DNA from: Gammaproteobacteria bacterium
GTDB lineage: Bacteria; Pseudomonadota; Gammaproteobacteria; Pseudomonadales; Pseudohongiellaceae
Assembly: GCA_024639905.1 (NCBI GenBank)
Contig: JAHEGE010000005.1
Coordinates: 1-64,000, forward strand
Length of the DNA stretch: 64,000 nt
Direction: 5' to 3'
The translations under genes were made by a program, and so were the position numbers. Numbering within the stretch: the stretch's first letter is position 1; each line of letters starts with the position of its first letter. Under the pieces are notes generated by a model that saw only the letters and a program-made list of their open reading frames with translations, made no database searches and was not told the origin of the DNA. Positions 16,722 through 27,532 of the stretch are shown one piece after another.

Positions 16722-17795
16722 CTAGCCACGGGCCTTCAGAGCAGGCGCCACAGCTGCGGCAAACTCTCGCAATAGCGATTCGGTGGTAGCCCAGTCGATG
16801 CAGCCATCGGTGATCGATACCCCAGGCTTCAAATCGGCGAGGTCGTCTGGAATAGACTGATTGCCCGCCTCGAGATTGCTCTCCAGCATCACGCCAATAA
16901 TCGAGCGGTTACCGTCCGCGATTTGCTCGGCGATATCCCGCAACACCGGCAACTGGTTCTGTGGATCTTTGCGCGAATTACCATGACTGCAATCGATCAT
17001 TAAGTTATCCACCAACCCCGCCTTCTGCAGCTCCACCTCGCAGGCCGCAACGCTCGCCCTGTCGTAATTAGGCTCTTTGCCGCCGCGCAGGATGACGTGG
17101 CAATGAGGATTACCGTCGGTACGAAATACAGCGACCTTGCCTTCGTCGGTCACACTGATAAAGCTGTTATTAGCTGCGGCGGAACGAATCGCGTTGACCG
17201 CAACCGTGAGGCTACCGTCGATGTTGTTCTTAAAGCCCACGGCCGATGAAATGCCGCTCGCAAGTTTACGGTGCGTCGGCGACTCCGTCGTGCGCGCACC
17301 CACAGCAGTCCATGTGACAAGATCTTGGAGATACTGCGGTGTAATCAGGTCCAGCGCCTCGATACCAATAGGTAGGCCGATATCGGCGATGTCGAGCATC
17401 AGGCGACGACCGATACGCAGCCCATGTTCTATGCGGTGAGTGCCGTCCAGATGCGGGTCATAGATTAGCCCCTCCCAGCCCACGGAGGTGCGCGGTTTCT
17501 CGAAATACACGCGCATGACAATCAGCAGGCTGTCGGCGAGTTCATCCGCAAGCGGCTTAAGCCGGCGCGCATACTCTAGCGCCTCCTCGGCATTGTGGAT
17601 CGAACACGGTCCCACAACGACAATGAGACGCGGGTCTTCGCGGTCCAATACGGCTTTCACCTCGCGGTGACCTGCCAGCACGGTGTTGAGTGCATTGCCT
17701 TCGAGCACCAGCTCCGCTTTAAGCGACTGCGGCGAGGGAAGCTCGTCTTGGCGCACGATGTGCAGATTGTCTATTTCTTTTACGCGTTCGACCAT
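16722..17795 (-). CDS. aroG: 3-deoxy-7-phosphoheptulonate (DAHP) synthase, class I
   Basis: A 357-residue type I-alpha DAHP synthase. It condenses phosphoenolpyruvate and erythrose 4-phosphate in the first step of the shikimate pathway. Motifs include VVVGPCSIHN, MRVYFEKPRTSVGWEGLIYDP, GARTTESPTHR, ILRGGKEPNYD and MIDCSHGNSRKD, covering the PEP and metal sites. AroF, AroG and AroH isozymes differ in feedback inhibitor, which cannot be read reliably here, so the symbol is approximate. It is divergent from efpL. An aromatic aminotransferase gene lies just downstream on the other strand, a mild functional link. Confidence 0.9.
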   Translation of the reverse strand: MVERVKEIDNLHIVRQDELPSPQSLKAELVLEGNALNTVLAGHREVKAVLDREDPRLIVVVGPCSIHNAEEALEYARRLKPLADELADSLLIVMRVYFEKPRTSVGWEGLIYDPHLDGTHRIEHGLRIGRRLMLDIADIGLPIGIEALDLITPQYLQDLVTWTAVGARTTESPTHRKLASGISSAVGFKNNIDGSLTVAVNAIRSAAANNSFISVTDEGKVAVFRTDGNPHCHVILRGGKEPNYDRASVAACEVELQKAGLVDNLMIDCSHGNSRKDPQNQLPVLRDIAEQIADGNRSIIGVMLESNLEAGNQSIPDDLADLKPGVSITDGCIDWATTESLLREFAAAVAPALKARG

Positions 17796-17976
17796 TTGGG
17801 CTGCTCTCTGACTTTTAAAATTGCATAGTGCTGGTTGGGATCGGGATTATGCGGTATCACCGCGCTTAACTCAAAGTCGACCGAAGCTGACCAAAGCCGA
17901 GAGTATTTACAGCCAACTCGGCTTTCTGTACCTTTGCGCCTCACTTTTCTCCAACAACTTCTCCAGGGTGGATTCC

Positions 17977-18543
17977 ATGCCAAAAGCCAGCGAACTCAAG
18001 CGAGGCATGATTGTCGAAATCGACGGAGTGCCCCACGTCGTGCGTCAATTCGAGAGCAAGAGCCCCTCGTCGCGTGGCGCATCAACGCTTTACAAGGTGC
18101 GCTTCAACAACCTCAAGACCCGGCAAAAACTCGACTCATCGTTCAAAGGTGACGACCTACTCAAAGAAGCCGATTGCCAGCGCGTCCATGTGCAGTACTC
18201 CTACATGGATGGCGACAGCTATGTGTTTATGAATCTGGAGGACTACAGCCAGTACACCGTCGATGCCGATCAGCTCGAGGGTCAGAGCGAGTATCTAGTC
18301 GAACAACAAGAAGACATTATCGCGCTGCTCATGGACGGCTTACTTCTCGGTATCGAACTTCCGCAGTCGGTAAACCTGGTGATTGAAGACACGCCACCCG
18401 CCGTAACCGGCTCGTCCGCTACCAATCGTAGTAAAACCGCGCGACTTTCAACGGGGCTCGAAGTGCAGGTGCCGGAGTATCTCTCGCCGGGCGAGACCAT
18501 CAAGGTCAATACGCTAACTGGAAAATTTATGTCACGCGCCTAG
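17977..18543 (+). CDS. efpL: Elongation factor P-like protein (EfpL/YeiP)
   Basis: A 188-residue three-domain EF-P paralogue that relieves ribosome stalling. The tip of the first-domain loop reads SKSPSSRGASTLYKV, with arginine where canonical EF-P has the modified lysine; this, with SFKGDDLL, marks the YeiP/EfpL branch. The C-terminal OB folds end in LSPGETIKVNTLTGKFMSRA, also typical. The ATG at 17977 aligns with the family. The open frame upstream to 17821 is intergenic. Confidence 0.92.
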   Translation: MPKASELKRGMIVEIDGVPHVVRQFESKSPSSRGASTLYKVRFNNLKTRQKLDSSFKGDDLLKEADCQRVHVQYSYMDGDSYVFMNLEDYSQYTVDADQLEGQSEYLVEQQEDIIALLMDGLLLGIELPQSVNLVIEDTPPAVTGSSATNRSKTARLSTGLEVQVPEYLSPGETIKVNTLTGKFMSRA

Positions 18544-18573
18544 AACGACACCGCGTCGAGCCCGCTCGGCCTG

Positions 18574-18888
18574 CTAAGGCTCAGCGGCTGGCGCGCCGCA
18601 ACGCCAACATACCGCGAACACGCCCTCAATACTTTCCCCGCACTGCTCGCATCGCCAGTTCGCACTCGGTTCGGGTTGGCGTCGATTCTGCTTTATCAGA
18701 GCCTCTGCCTCAGCGGCGTCGCCCGGGGCAACCCACACCTCCGGCAGCGATTCGAGTACAGGGATTTCGCCGGTCGCGCCGAACAGCGTTTCGTTGCGCA
18801 GATGCGCCACTATGTTGTGCTGCTCGAGCACGTTGCGAATATGCCAAGCTTCAGCAGGCGTATCCGCGATATAAACGCGCACCTTCAT
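18574..18888 (-). CDS. DUF2007 domain protein with C-terminal zinc ribbon
   Basis: A 104-residue protein. Residues 1-70 form the DUF2007 fold (MKVRVYIADTPAEAWHIRNVLEQHNIVAHL, then LPEVWVAPGDAAEAEALI), related to the PII-like signal-transducing fold. The tail carries CEQCGESIEGVFAVCWRCG, two CxxC pairs that should bind zinc. Its ATG overlaps the murJ stop as ATGA, so translation is probably coupled to murJ. Function unknown. The ATG at 18888 was chosen by homology and the overlap. Confidence 0.82.
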   Translation of the reverse strand: MKVRVYIADTPAEAWHIRNVLEQHNIVAHLRNETLFGATGEIPVLESLPEVWVAPGDAAEAEALIKQNRRQPEPSANWRCEQCGESIEGVFAVCWRCGAPAAEP

Positions 18889-20462
18889 CGGTACACGTCT
18901 CGCCAGCGCAGACCAGCGGCGACGAGAACGATCGCGTAGACCGCGACGCCGCCGCCCACCAAAATCGCCATTTGCATAATTTGCGTACTCGCCGACCATT
19001 CGAGCCAGTCACGCCACATGCCCGCTTGAGTATATAAAAACGCCGCCATCGCGCTATTCGCAGCCGCGAGACGCAGCAGCCATACGCCCCACCCGCGCGC
19101 GAACCGAAACGCGCCCTGCTGCAAGAGTCCGCGCAGCAAAAGCCCTGCATTCACACAGGCCGCGATGCTCGTCGCCGCTGCGAGGCCGACGTGGGCGAAA
19201 CCTTGTAGGTAAAACACTACATTCAGCAGCATATTCACCGCCAATGCGATCATGGCGATGCGCACAGGCGTGCGAGTGTCTTGGCGTGCATAGAACCCCG
19301 GCGCGAACACCTTTACCGCCATGAAGCCTAGCAGCCCCAGCGCATAGGCTTGCAGACTTCCCGCCGCCTGCTGCACATCATTCACCGAGAAATTGTCGCT
19401 ATGGAACAGAGTAATGAGCAGCGGCTTGGCGAGCATTACTAGCGCAAGCGCAGCCGGCACGGCAATGAGAAAGACCAAACGCAGCGCCCAATCTAGCGTT
19501 TGGGAAAATTCCGCTAGGGAGTTCTCCGCGTGTTTGCGCGACAAGCTTGGCAACACCACGATAGCTAGGGCGACCCCAAAGGTGCCCAGTGGCAACTCCA
19601 TGAGCCGGTCCGAAAAATACAGCCAAGACACGCTGCCTGAAACCAGCAAGGAGGCAATGAAGGAGTCTAGTAGTAGATTAATCTGGTTCACCGACACACC
19701 AAACAATGCGGGCAACATGAGCGTCTTTATGCGCACAACGCCCTCGTGGCCCGCACTAGGCTTGGGCATGGGCAGCAGGCGCATCTGCGCCAGAAACGGC
19801 AACTGAAACAGCAGCTGTGCAACGCCCGCTATCAACACGCCCCAAGCGAGCGCAAGCTCGGGCGTGTGTAGATACGGCGCGAGGAGAAACGCGCTGCCAA
19901 TAAGGCAGATATTCAACAGGGCAGGCGTGATCGCAGGTACGGCGAAGCGCCCATAGCTATTAAGCACGGCGCCACACAGAGCCGTCATAGAGATCAGCAA
20001 TAAATAGGGAAAGGTGATACGCAGCATTTCAATGAACAGCGCAAACTTGCCCGGTTCGTCGTTAAAACCGTAGGCGAGTGGGATCGCGATCACCGGCGCC
20101 GCAATCATTACCACGACGCTGATCAGCGTGATGATCCCCCCTAGGTTGGCAGCCACTGCGGCGATTAGCTCACGCACATCATCGTGGGAGCGAAGGCTGC
20201 GGTATTCCGACAGCACCGGCACGAACGCCTGGTTAAACGCGCCCTCTGCGAACAGCCGGCGTAAGAAGTTGGGGATTTTATTAGCGAGGAAGAACGCATC
20301 GGCTGCGTCGCTGGCGCCGAATAGGCGCGCGATGACGACGTCGCGCGCTAGCCCCAAAAAACGCGAAACCAAGGTCATGGAGCCGGTGATTGAGCTCGCC
20401 CCCAGTAGGCTGCGTTCGGCTTTCTCTTCCGCCGCGTTCTCGCGTGCCTTCTCGTTGCTCAT
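18885..20462 (-). CDS. murJ: Lipid II flippase MurJ
   Basis: A 525-residue MOP-superfamily membrane protein with 14 predicted segments. It flips the lipid-linked peptidoglycan precursor across the inner membrane. LGASSITGSMTLVSRFLGLARDVVIARLFG at the N-terminus, DAFFLANKIPNFLRRLFAEGAFNQAFVPV, and the later QINLLLDSFIASLL and SVSWLYFSDRLMELPLG are strong MurJ signatures. The gene is divergent from rpsT, a common gammaproteobacterial arrangement, but it is followed by a DUF2007 gene rather than ribF. Confidence 0.95.
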   Translation of the reverse strand: MSNEKARENAAEEKAERSLLGASSITGSMTLVSRFLGLARDVVIARLFGASDAADAFFLANKIPNFLRRLFAEGAFNQAFVPVLSEYRSLRSHDDVRELIAAVAANLGGIITLISVVVMIAAPVIAIPLAYGFNDEPGKFALFIEMLRITFPYLLLISMTALCGAVLNSYGRFAVPAITPALLNICLIGSAFLLAPYLHTPELALAWGVLIAGVAQLLFQLPFLAQMRLLPMPKPSAGHEGVVRIKTLMLPALFGVSVNQINLLLDSFIASLLVSGSVSWLYFSDRLMELPLGTFGVALAIVVLPSLSRKHAENSLAEFSQTLDWALRLVFLIAVPAALALVMLAKPLLITLFHSDNFSVNDVQQAAGSLQAYALGLLGFMAVKVFAPGFYARQDTRTPVRIAMIALAVNMLLNVVFYLQGFAHVGLAAATSIAACVNAGLLLRGLLQQGAFRFARGWGVWLLRLAAANSAMAAFLYTQAGMWRDWLEWSASTQIMQMAILVGGGVAVYAIVLVAAGLRWRDVYR

Positions 20463-20580
20463 CTCGGGTTCTCTTGCTTGGGTTCTTGTGGTGGGGAACT
20501 TGGCTTAGGCGTGTACACTCTATCGGCCTACTAGGCTCAGTTCTACAGGCCTCGCCACTCACTCTCGCGCCGCACCGCGC

Positions 20581-20609
20581 TTGACATTCGCCCCCTCACA
20601 CGGCATAGT
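20581..20609 (+). promoter_or_regulatory. Sigma-70 promoter for rpsT
   Basis: A perfect -35 TTGACA (20581-20586), a 17-bp spacer and a -10 CATAGT (20604-20609). Transcription would start near 20616, leaving a leader of about 108 nt before the TTG start codon. E. coli rpsT is autoregulated through its leader, so this leader may matter. Confidence 0.65.
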
Positions 20610-20723
20610 GTCGCGCTTCTCGTGAGGCAGGTGTGAACTCTGCTCACCCGTTTCGGCCACCGGCCGGCGGATACAGAATTTTTTATAGTTAAAACAAAGT
20701 ATTGAAATCCCAAGGAGTCACAA

Positions 20724-20990
20724 TTGGCCAATTCCGCACAAGCCCGTAAGCGCGCTAAGCAAAGCGAAGTTCGTCGTCGCCACAACGCGTCATTCCGCTC
20801 AATGGTTCGCACCTACATCAAGAAGGTCGACGCAGCCATTACCGGAGGCGACCACGCCGCAGCGACAACCGCCTACAATACGGCAGTGCCTGTTCTCGAT
20901 CGCATGGCCGATCGCGGCATCATCCATAAGAATAAGGCCGCTCGCCATAAGAGCCGCCTGAACACCGCCATTAAGGCACTTCAAGCCTAA
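20724..20990 (+). CDS. rpsT: 30S ribosomal protein S20
   Basis: An 88-residue basic protein that binds the 5' domain of 16S r[31 protein letters not shown] sequence and [17 protein letters not shown] are diagnostic. The start codon is TTG at 20724, with AAGGAG at 20712-20717. There is no ATG in the right place. A UUG start is also used by E. coli rpsT and contributes to its autoregulation, so this looks like a conserved control feature. Confidence 0.97.
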   Translation: MANSAQARKRAKQSEVRRRHNASFRSMVRTYIKKVDAAITGGDHAAATTAYNTAVPVLDRMADRGIIHKNKAARHKSRLNTAIKALQA

Positions 20991-21022
20991 GCGCGACGCT
21001 TGCGCCATCCGCTTGAAAACAA

Positions 21023-21046
21023 AAGCCGGCTTAAGCCGGCTTTTTT
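21023..21046 (+). terminator. Rho-independent terminator of rpsT
   Basis: AAGCCGGC, loop TTAA, GCCGGCTT, then a run of six T. This is an intrinsic terminator ~30 bp after the rpsT stop. Confidence 0.85.
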
Positions 21047-21055
21047 GTGCTCTTT

Positions 21056-21100
21056 TTTGGTTAGCTTAGCTTTGGTTAGCTTAGCTTTGGTTAGCTTAGC
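21056..21100. repeat. 15-bp perfect tandem repeat, three copies
   Basis: TTTGGTTAGCTTAGC occurs three times without a mismatch, between the rpsT terminator and the end of proB. Each unit also contains the smaller direct repeat TTAGC. It is a probable slippage tract and a likely length-variable locus. Confidence 0.9.
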
Positions 21101-21121
21101 GCCCCACCTAATATTCTCGCG

Positions 21122-22243
21122 CTAGCCGCCCAATAAGATCAGGTTGTCCCGGTGGATAATCTCGTCGTCACCCGCATAGCCAAGCAGCTCGATGATGCGA
21201 TCACTGCTCTTCCCGCGTAGGCGCTCGACCTCATTCGCGGCGTAATTTACGAGCCCCCTGGCGATCTCGACACCGGACTCATCGCGGCACACGACCACCT
21301 CCCCGCGGCTAAACTCGCCAACCACGCGCAAAATGCCAACCGCCAACAGACTCTTTCCCGATTCTCGCAAAACCCGCACGGCGCCCGCATCGAGAACAAC
21401 CTCGCCCTGCGTACTGAGCTGGCTGGCAAGCCACTGTTTACGGGCAGCCACGGGCTCGCAATCCGCTTCTAGCAGTGTACCGAGCTCTTCACCGCGCGAC
21501 AGGCCCAGCAAGATATCCGCATGCCTGCCGTTCGCAATCACCGTATCAGTGCCCGAACGCGCAGCTAAACGCGCCGCAGAGAGCTTGGTGCGCATACCGC
21601 CCCGCCCTAGGCTCCCGCCGCCACCAGCCATCGCCATCAGCGCGGGATCTACAGCAGAACCGCTTGAGATGAGCCGCGCCGACTCATCATTACGCGGATC
21701 AGCGCTATAGAGCCCGTCTTGATCGGTGAGCAAAACCATGGCGTCGGCATTCACTAGGTTGGCGACCAACGCCGCTAGCGTGTCGTTGTCGCCCAGACAG
21801 ATCTCGGCGGTGGCGACGGTGTCGTTTTCGTTGACGACCGGCACCACGCCCATCTCTAACAGGGTCGTCAGCGTCGAGCGCGCATTGAGATAACGCGTCC
21901 GGTCGGAGAGGTCTTCGTGAGTTAAAAGGATTTGCGCCGCGCGCACGTCAAAACGGTTGAAACAGCTCTCGTAGGCCTGCACCAAACCCATCTGGCCTAC
22001 CGCAGCCGCCGCCTGCTGCAAGTGGACCTGTTTAGGCCGCTGAGCAAGCCCCAGGCGTGCGACGCCTTCTGCGACAGCGCCGGATGAGACCAACACCACC
22101 TGTATGCCCTTATTGCGCAAGGCAACGAGCTGACCGGCCCAATTTTCAATAGCCGCGAGGTCGAGCCCACGCCCATTGTCGGTAACCAGCGAACTGCCGA
22201 CCTTAACGACCCAGCGCTGCGCCTGACTAATTCTTGTTCTCAT
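21122..22243 (-). CDS. proB: Glutamate 5-kinase
   Basis: A 373-residue enzyme that phosphorylates glutamate in the first step of proline synthesis. The amino acid kinase domain covers residues 1-260 ([60 protein letters not shown]). The C-terminal ~100 residues form a PUA domain, as in E. coli ProB. In E. coli the kinase is feedback-inhibited by proline. It follows obgE on the same strand after about 50 bp, the usual gammaproteobacterial order. Confidence 0.95.
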   Translation of the reverse strand: MRTRISQAQRWVVKVGSSLVTDNGRGLDLAAIENWAGQLVALRNKGIQVVLVSSGAVAEGVARLGLAQRPKQVHLQQAAAAVGQMGLVQAYESCFNRFDVRAAQILLTHEDLSDRTRYLNARSTLTTLLEMGVVPVVNENDTVATAEICLGDNDTLAALVANLVNADAMVLLTDQDGLYSADPRNDESARLISSGSAVDPALMAMAGGGGSLGRGGMRTKLSAARLAARSGTDTVIANGRHADILLGLSRGEELGTLLEADCEPVAARKQWLASQLSTQGEVVLDAGAVRVLRESGKSLLAVGILRVVGEFSRGEVVVCRDESGVEIARGLVNYAANEVERLRGKSSDRIIELLGYAGDDEIIHRDNLILLGG

Positions 22244-22292
22244 GCCTCATCTCTTCCCTGCGACACTTCTCGCCTGACTGCAGGACCATGCC

Positions 22293-23519
<1,227 letters not shown>

Positions 23520-23540
23520 CTAAGTGCTGAAAACAAAAAA

Positions 23541-23560
23541 GCCCCGTCCGGTGACGAGGC
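23541..23560 (-). terminator. Rho-independent terminator between rpmA and obgE
   Basis: On the minus strand GCCTCGTC, loop ACCG, GACGGGGC (one G-T wobble) is followed by TTTTTT. It lies 40-60 bp after the rpmA stop and ~50 bp before obgE. Confidence 0.8.
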
Positions 23561-23601
23561 TTCTTGGCTTTACTCGCGAGGCCCCTGCAGGACCGGGAGT
23601 T

Positions 23602-23859
23602 TTAAACCGCTTCGATGGTCACGAATTTGCGGTTATGTGGGCCCTTCACTACAAACTTAACCACGCCGTCTGCCTTCGCGAAGAGCGTGTGGTCTTTACC
23701 ACATCCTACATTCTCTCCGGGGTGAAAACGTGTACCGCGCTGACGCACGATGATGTTGCCCGCGCGAGCCGCTTGGCCGCCGAAGAGCTTTACGCCGAGG
23801 CGTTTGGATATGGAATCGCGGCCGTTATTAGTACTACCGCCAGCTTTCTTATGCGCCAT
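23602..23859 (-). CDS. rpmA: 50S ribosomal protein L27
   Basis: An 85-residue basic protein. [16 protein letters not shown] at the start is the invariant L27 N-terminus that reaches toward the peptidyl transferase centre. [22 protein letters not shown] is also diagnostic. It follows rplU by 14 bp in the same operon. Confidence 0.97.
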   Translation of the reverse strand: MAHKKAGGSTNNGRDSISKRLGVKLFGGQAARAGNIIVRQRGTRFHPGENVGCGKDHTLFAKADGVVKFVVKGPHNRKFVTIEAV

Positions 23860-23873
23860 GGTTTAACTCCTAC

Positions 23874-24185
23874 TTAACCTTTAATGCCAGTGATCTTCAC
23901 TTCCGTGAACCACTGCCTGTGACCCTGCTGCTTGCGGAAATGCTTGCGGCGGTTGAATTTAATAATCTGAACCTTCTTAGCTCGGCCTTGGGCCAGCACT
24001 TCAGCCGTTACCTGACCGCCTTCAACATAGGGGGCGCCGATCTTGACAGATTCGCCTTCGCCTACCATCAGGACTTTGTCGAACTGAACGACTTCGCCAG
24101 TGGCGACTTCTAACTTCTCGAGCTTCAGAGTCTCGCCTTCTTGGACCCTGTGCTGCTTACCGCCACTTACAATTACCGCGTACAT
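23874..24185 (-). CDS. rplU: 50S ribosomal protein L21
   Basis: A 103-residue protein that binds 23S rRNA next to L20. [18 protein letters not shown] and the basic [16 protein letters not shown] region with terminal ITGI are characteristic. The ATG at 24185 was chosen by homology. The longer frame to 24230 runs into the promoter leader. First gene of the rplU-rpmA operon. Confidence 0.97.
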   Translation of the reverse strand: MYAVIVSGGKQHRVQEGETLKLEKLEVATGEVVQFDKVLMVGEGESVKIGAPYVEGGQVTAEVLAQGRAKKVQIIKFNRRKHFRKQQGHRQWFTEVKITGIKG

Positions 24186-24242
24186 AGTTCTCTCCGAAAC
24201 CGCTACGAATGGACATTGGACCCATTCCATATAGGGGCGGGA

Positions 24243-24271
24243 ATTTTACGGAACTCTAGGGGGCTAGGCAA
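24243..24271 (-). promoter_or_regulatory. Sigma-70 promoter for rplU-rpmA
   Basis: On the minus strand TTGCCT (24266-24271), a 17-bp spacer and TAAAAT (24243-24248), followed by a GC-rich discriminator as expected for a growth-rate-controlled ribosomal promoter. The leader would be about 50 nt. Confidence 0.7.
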
Positions 24272-24417
24272 GGGGTAAACACGCCTAATACGCGATTTGA
24301 ACAAAAGAAGTGGGCAAAACCTCTCCAAAGCGACAACGAGCAGACCCAAAAGGCCGATTAGAGCCCTGTTACAAGGCCTTGGCCCCTTCTCACTCAGCGC
24401 CCGCTAGGCCGCCGCGC

Positions 24418-24446
24418 TTGACAGGATTCGCCCCTCTCCCTAGCAT
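24418..24446 (+). promoter_or_regulatory. Sigma-70 promoter for ispB
   Basis: Perfect -35 TTGACA (24418-24423), 17-bp spacer, -10 TAGCAT (24441-24446, 4 of 6 matches). The predicted start site is about 32 nt before the ispB ATG. Confidence 0.65.
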
Positions 24447-24484
24447 GCTGCCCTCGATTCGCGCCCCAGGACACTTGATCGCCA

Positions 24485-25459
24485 ATGTACCAATCCATCC
24501 GCTCAGCCGTTGCCTCCGACATGGACGCCGTCGATGCGTACATCGTCGCTCAGCTGCATTCGCAGGTGCCCTTGGTTGAGAATATTGGGCATTATATCGT
24601 CGATGCCGGCGGCAAGCGACTACGCCCCATCCTCGTCCTACTCGCGGCGCGCTGCTGCGGCGACCAAGCGGCCGCCCCCGTAGCGCTCGCTGCCGTCATC
24701 GAGTTCATCCACACAGCAACGCTTTTGCATGACGATGTAGTCGACATGTCGACGCTCCGCCGCGGCCGCCCTACTGTGAATGCCGAGTGGAACAATCCCT
24801 CAAGCGTCCTGGTCGGAGACTTCATCTACTCACGCGCCTTTCAGCTGCTCGTGGGGATAGGCGATATGCGCATCATGGATATCATGGCAGACACCACCAA
24901 CAAGATCGCCGAAGGCGAGGTGCTGCAGCTCATCAATAAGAACAACCCTGCATCAACCGAACACAGCTACATGCAGGTCATTCACAATAAGACCGCGATC
25001 TTGTTCGAAGCCGCTGCGCACTGTGGCGCTATCCTCGCTGGCGCGGACGCTAGCACCCAAGACGCCCTGCGCCGCTACGGCATGCATATTGGGACCGCCT
25101 TCCAACTCATTGATGATGCGCTAGACTACGACGGCGACGCGACCAGCCTTGGCAAAAACGTCGGCGACGACTTAGCCGAGGGCAAACCCACGCTGCCACT
25201 CATCCACGCGATGACTCAGTGTTCTCCCGACGAGGCAGACCTCATTCGCGAATGTCTCAGCAATAAGTCGCCTCTGCAGCCAGAAACTTTGGAGAAGGTC
25301 ATCGCCATCGTCGCCGCCTGCGGCTCGCTAGACTACACACGCGACAAGGCACGCGAGCAGGCCGACCTCGCCCTCACGGCGATCGCGGGGCTCTCTGGCT
25401 CTGTTTACGCCGACGCGCTCAGCACTCTCGCCGAGTTCTCGGTCGCCCGCTCCGTCTAA
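24485..25459 (+). CDS. ispB: Octaprenyl diphosphate synthase (IspB)
   Basis: A 324-residue trans-polyprenyl diphosphate synthase that makes the isoprenoid side chain of ubiquinone. The two aspartate-rich motifs are LLHDDVVDMSTLRRG and LIDDALDYDG, and GGKRLRPILVLL is the usual substrate-binding segment. Chain length (C40 or other) cannot be read directly, but position divergent from rplU-rpmA-obgE is the classic ispB location. Cytoplasmic. Confidence 0.94.
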   Translation: MYQSIRSAVASDMDAVDAYIVAQLHSQVPLVENIGHYIVDAGGKRLRPILVLLAARCCGDQAAAPVALAAVIEFIHTATLLHDDVVDMSTLRRGRPTVNAEWNNPSSVLVGDFIYSRAFQLLVGIGDMRIMDIMADTTNKIAEGEVLQLINKNNPASTEHSYMQVIHNKTAILFEAAAHCGAILAGADASTQDALRRYGMHIGTAFQLIDDALDYDGDATSLGKNVGDDLAEGKPTLPLIHAMTQCSPDEADLIRECLSNKSPLQPETLEKVIAIVAACGSLDYTRDKAREQADLALTAIAGLSGSVYADALSTLAEFSVARSV

Positions 25460-25648
25460 GGTTTTTCTCACACCCTTCTCATCCCCCTGTCACGTCTCGC
25501 TTACACCCTGCGAGAGCGAGGCAATCTGCCATTATCCTCTGAGCCCGAACGCCTAGCCGGCTTCGGTTGATCATGCTATAAATCTCGATCAATCTGAGCA
25601 CTAAACCAATAAAAACGCGCCCAGCGCAGCACTACGGAGAGCAGTCTT

Positions 25649-27532
25649 TTGATCGATCTAAGCAACCGCCCCTTGCCTGAACCCATCATGGAAACCATCG
25701 ACGCCGTTAGAGACTTTGAGAAGACGCCCCTCGCCGAACAGTTCCCCTATACCAATAGCTACGAGCTGATGATGAGTGCGAGCGCCGAGTTCGGCGACAC
25801 TGCCGCGCTCGAATTCCTGCTGCAAGGCTTAGCGGATGAGCCGGCCCAAACGACGACATTCAGCGAGCTTGGCGCGCAGGTTACTCGCACCGCCAACTTT
25901 CTCAGCTCGCTGGGCATCAGCGCCGACGACTCGGTATCGATCGTGCTGCCGGTATTGCCACAGACCCATTTCGCGATCTGGGGCGCTCAAGCAGCGGGCA
26001 TTTCCAACCCCATCAACCCGCTACTCGAGCCCGAGCACATGGCCGAGATCATCTCGGCAGCAAAGTCTAAAGTTGTTATCTGCCTCGGCAAATCACCGGC
26101 CGCCGACATTTGGGAGAAGACCCTTTCCGCCGCCGAGCAGGTCGACTCCGTGACCCAGATTATCGCCGTGAATGTCGCCGGCATGTGCGACCCTACTGCT
26201 ACCCTGCCAGCAGGCTCATCACTCACTCTGCACGACTTCGATAAGGCTATCGCTCCGATGAATGCAGGCTCGCTCGACAGCGGTCGGCAGTTTGCCGCAG
26301 ACCAAATCGCCGCCTACTTCCATACCGGCGGCACGACGGGGCGCCCCAAGCTCGCCCAGTTAACCCATGGCAACATGGCGTTCCTTGGACAACTCATGCA
26401 GGTCTATACGGCGCACATGGAGCATCACACGGTGCTGTGTGGTCTGCCGCTGTTCCACATCTATGGCTGCATCATTCAGGGCATCGCCTCCTTTGCTGTG
26501 GGCTACCGCATCTTGCTCATGACACCCGTCGGCTTCCGCTCGACCACCGCCATGCCGAACATCTGGAAACTCATCGAGCGCTTTAAGGTGAAGCAGATTT
26601 CGGCCGTGCCTACGGTGCTGATGGCTCTGTCGGAGATCCCCGTTGGAGATGCCGACATCTCGAGCCTCACCAACATTAACTCCGGCGCAGCCCCGCTATC
26701 CCATCCCTTCGAGCTCAGCTTCGAAGAACGCTTTAACGTTGAGATCGGCAATGGGTACGGCATGACCGAAACCACCGCACTCATCAGCCGCGCACCAATC
26801 GAGCAGCCTCCGGGCAGCGTCGGCATGCGCGTGCCCTACTCGCACATTCGCATTGCCCATCTCGAGGGCGCGGTGGTCATCAAAGATTGCGCCGTGGGCG
26901 AAAGCGGCGTCATTCTAGTCAAAGGCCCACAGGTGTTCGCAGGCTATAAGGTTGAGGCCGACAACAACAATGCCTGGGTCGAGGATGGTTGGTTCAACAC
27001 CGGTGACCTTGGCTATTTGGATGAGAACGACTGCCTATTCCTCTCGGGACGCGCGAAAGACCTGATCATTCGCAGCGGCCACAACATCGACCCAGAGCTG
27101 ATCGAGGAGCCTATCAATTCGCATCCCGATGTCGTCACCTCTGTCGCTATCGGCCTGCCTGACGCCTACACCGGCGAGCTGCCGATGGCCTATGTAGTCA
27201 AACGGCAAGGCAGCGAGTTGAGTGAGACTGACCTTATTGCTTACGCCGCAGAACGCATCTCCGAGCGTGCGGCTGTGCCCAAGCGCATCGATTTCATCGA
27301 CGCAATGCCGCTCACTGCAGTAGGGAAAATTTTCCGCCCCGCCCTGCGTCAGCGCATCGGCGAGGAGGTCGTCGCGGGGCTGCTAAAACAGGCAGGCATA
27401 CAAGCCGCATTGAGCAGCGAGAATGAGAAGAAGCGCGGCTTGGTGATCAAGGTCGAGACCCATGACAAATCGCAAATAGACGCGGTTCATGACCTCGTGA
27501 AGAGCTATATTTTTGCAACCGATGTAAGCTAA
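25649..27532 (+). CDS. Acyl-CoA synthetase (AMP-dependent ligase)
   Basis: A 627-residue ANL-superfamily adenylating enzyme that activates a carboxylic acid to its CoA thioester. Motifs: HTGGTTGRPKLAQ (P-loop, A3), GNGYGMTETTA (A5), GWFNTGDLGYLDE (A7), RAKDLIIRSGHNI (A8) and AVGKIFRP with the catalytic lysine (A10). The acid specificity is unknown; medium/long-chain or branched acids are possible. It starts with TTG, with CGGAGAG at 25635-25641. About 50 residues follow the A10 lysine, longer than usual. Its end overlaps the convergent lipoprotein gene by 4 bp. Confidence 0.88.
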   Translation: MIDLSNRPLPEPIMETIDAVRDFEKTPLAEQFPYTNSYELMMSASAEFGDTAALEFLLQGLADEPAQTTTFSELGAQVTRTANFLSSLGISADDSVSIVLPVLPQTHFAIWGAQAAGISNPINPLLEPEHMAEIISAAKSKVVICLGKSPAADIWEKTLSAAEQVDSVTQIIAVNVAGMCDPTATLPAGSSLTLHDFDKAIAPMNAGSLDSGRQFAADQIAAYFHTGGTTGRPKLAQLTHGNMAFLGQLMQVYTAHMEHHTVLCGLPLFHIYGCIIQGIASFAVGYRILLMTPVGFRSTTAMPNIWKLIERFKVKQISAVPTVLMALSEIPVGDADISSLTNINSGAAPLSHPFELSFEERFNVEIGNGYGMTETTALISRAPIEQPPGSVGMRVPYSHIRIAHLEGAVVIKDCAVGESGVILVKGPQVFAGYKVEADNNNAWVEDGWFNTGDLGYLDENDCLFLSGRAKDLIIRSGHNIDPELIEEPINSHPDVVTSVAIGLPDAYTGELPMAYVVKRQGSELSETDLIAYAAERISERAAVPKRIDFIDAMPLTAVGKIFRPALRQRIGEEVVAGLLKQAGIQAALSSENEKKRGLVIKVETHDKSQIDAVHDLVKSYIFATDVS

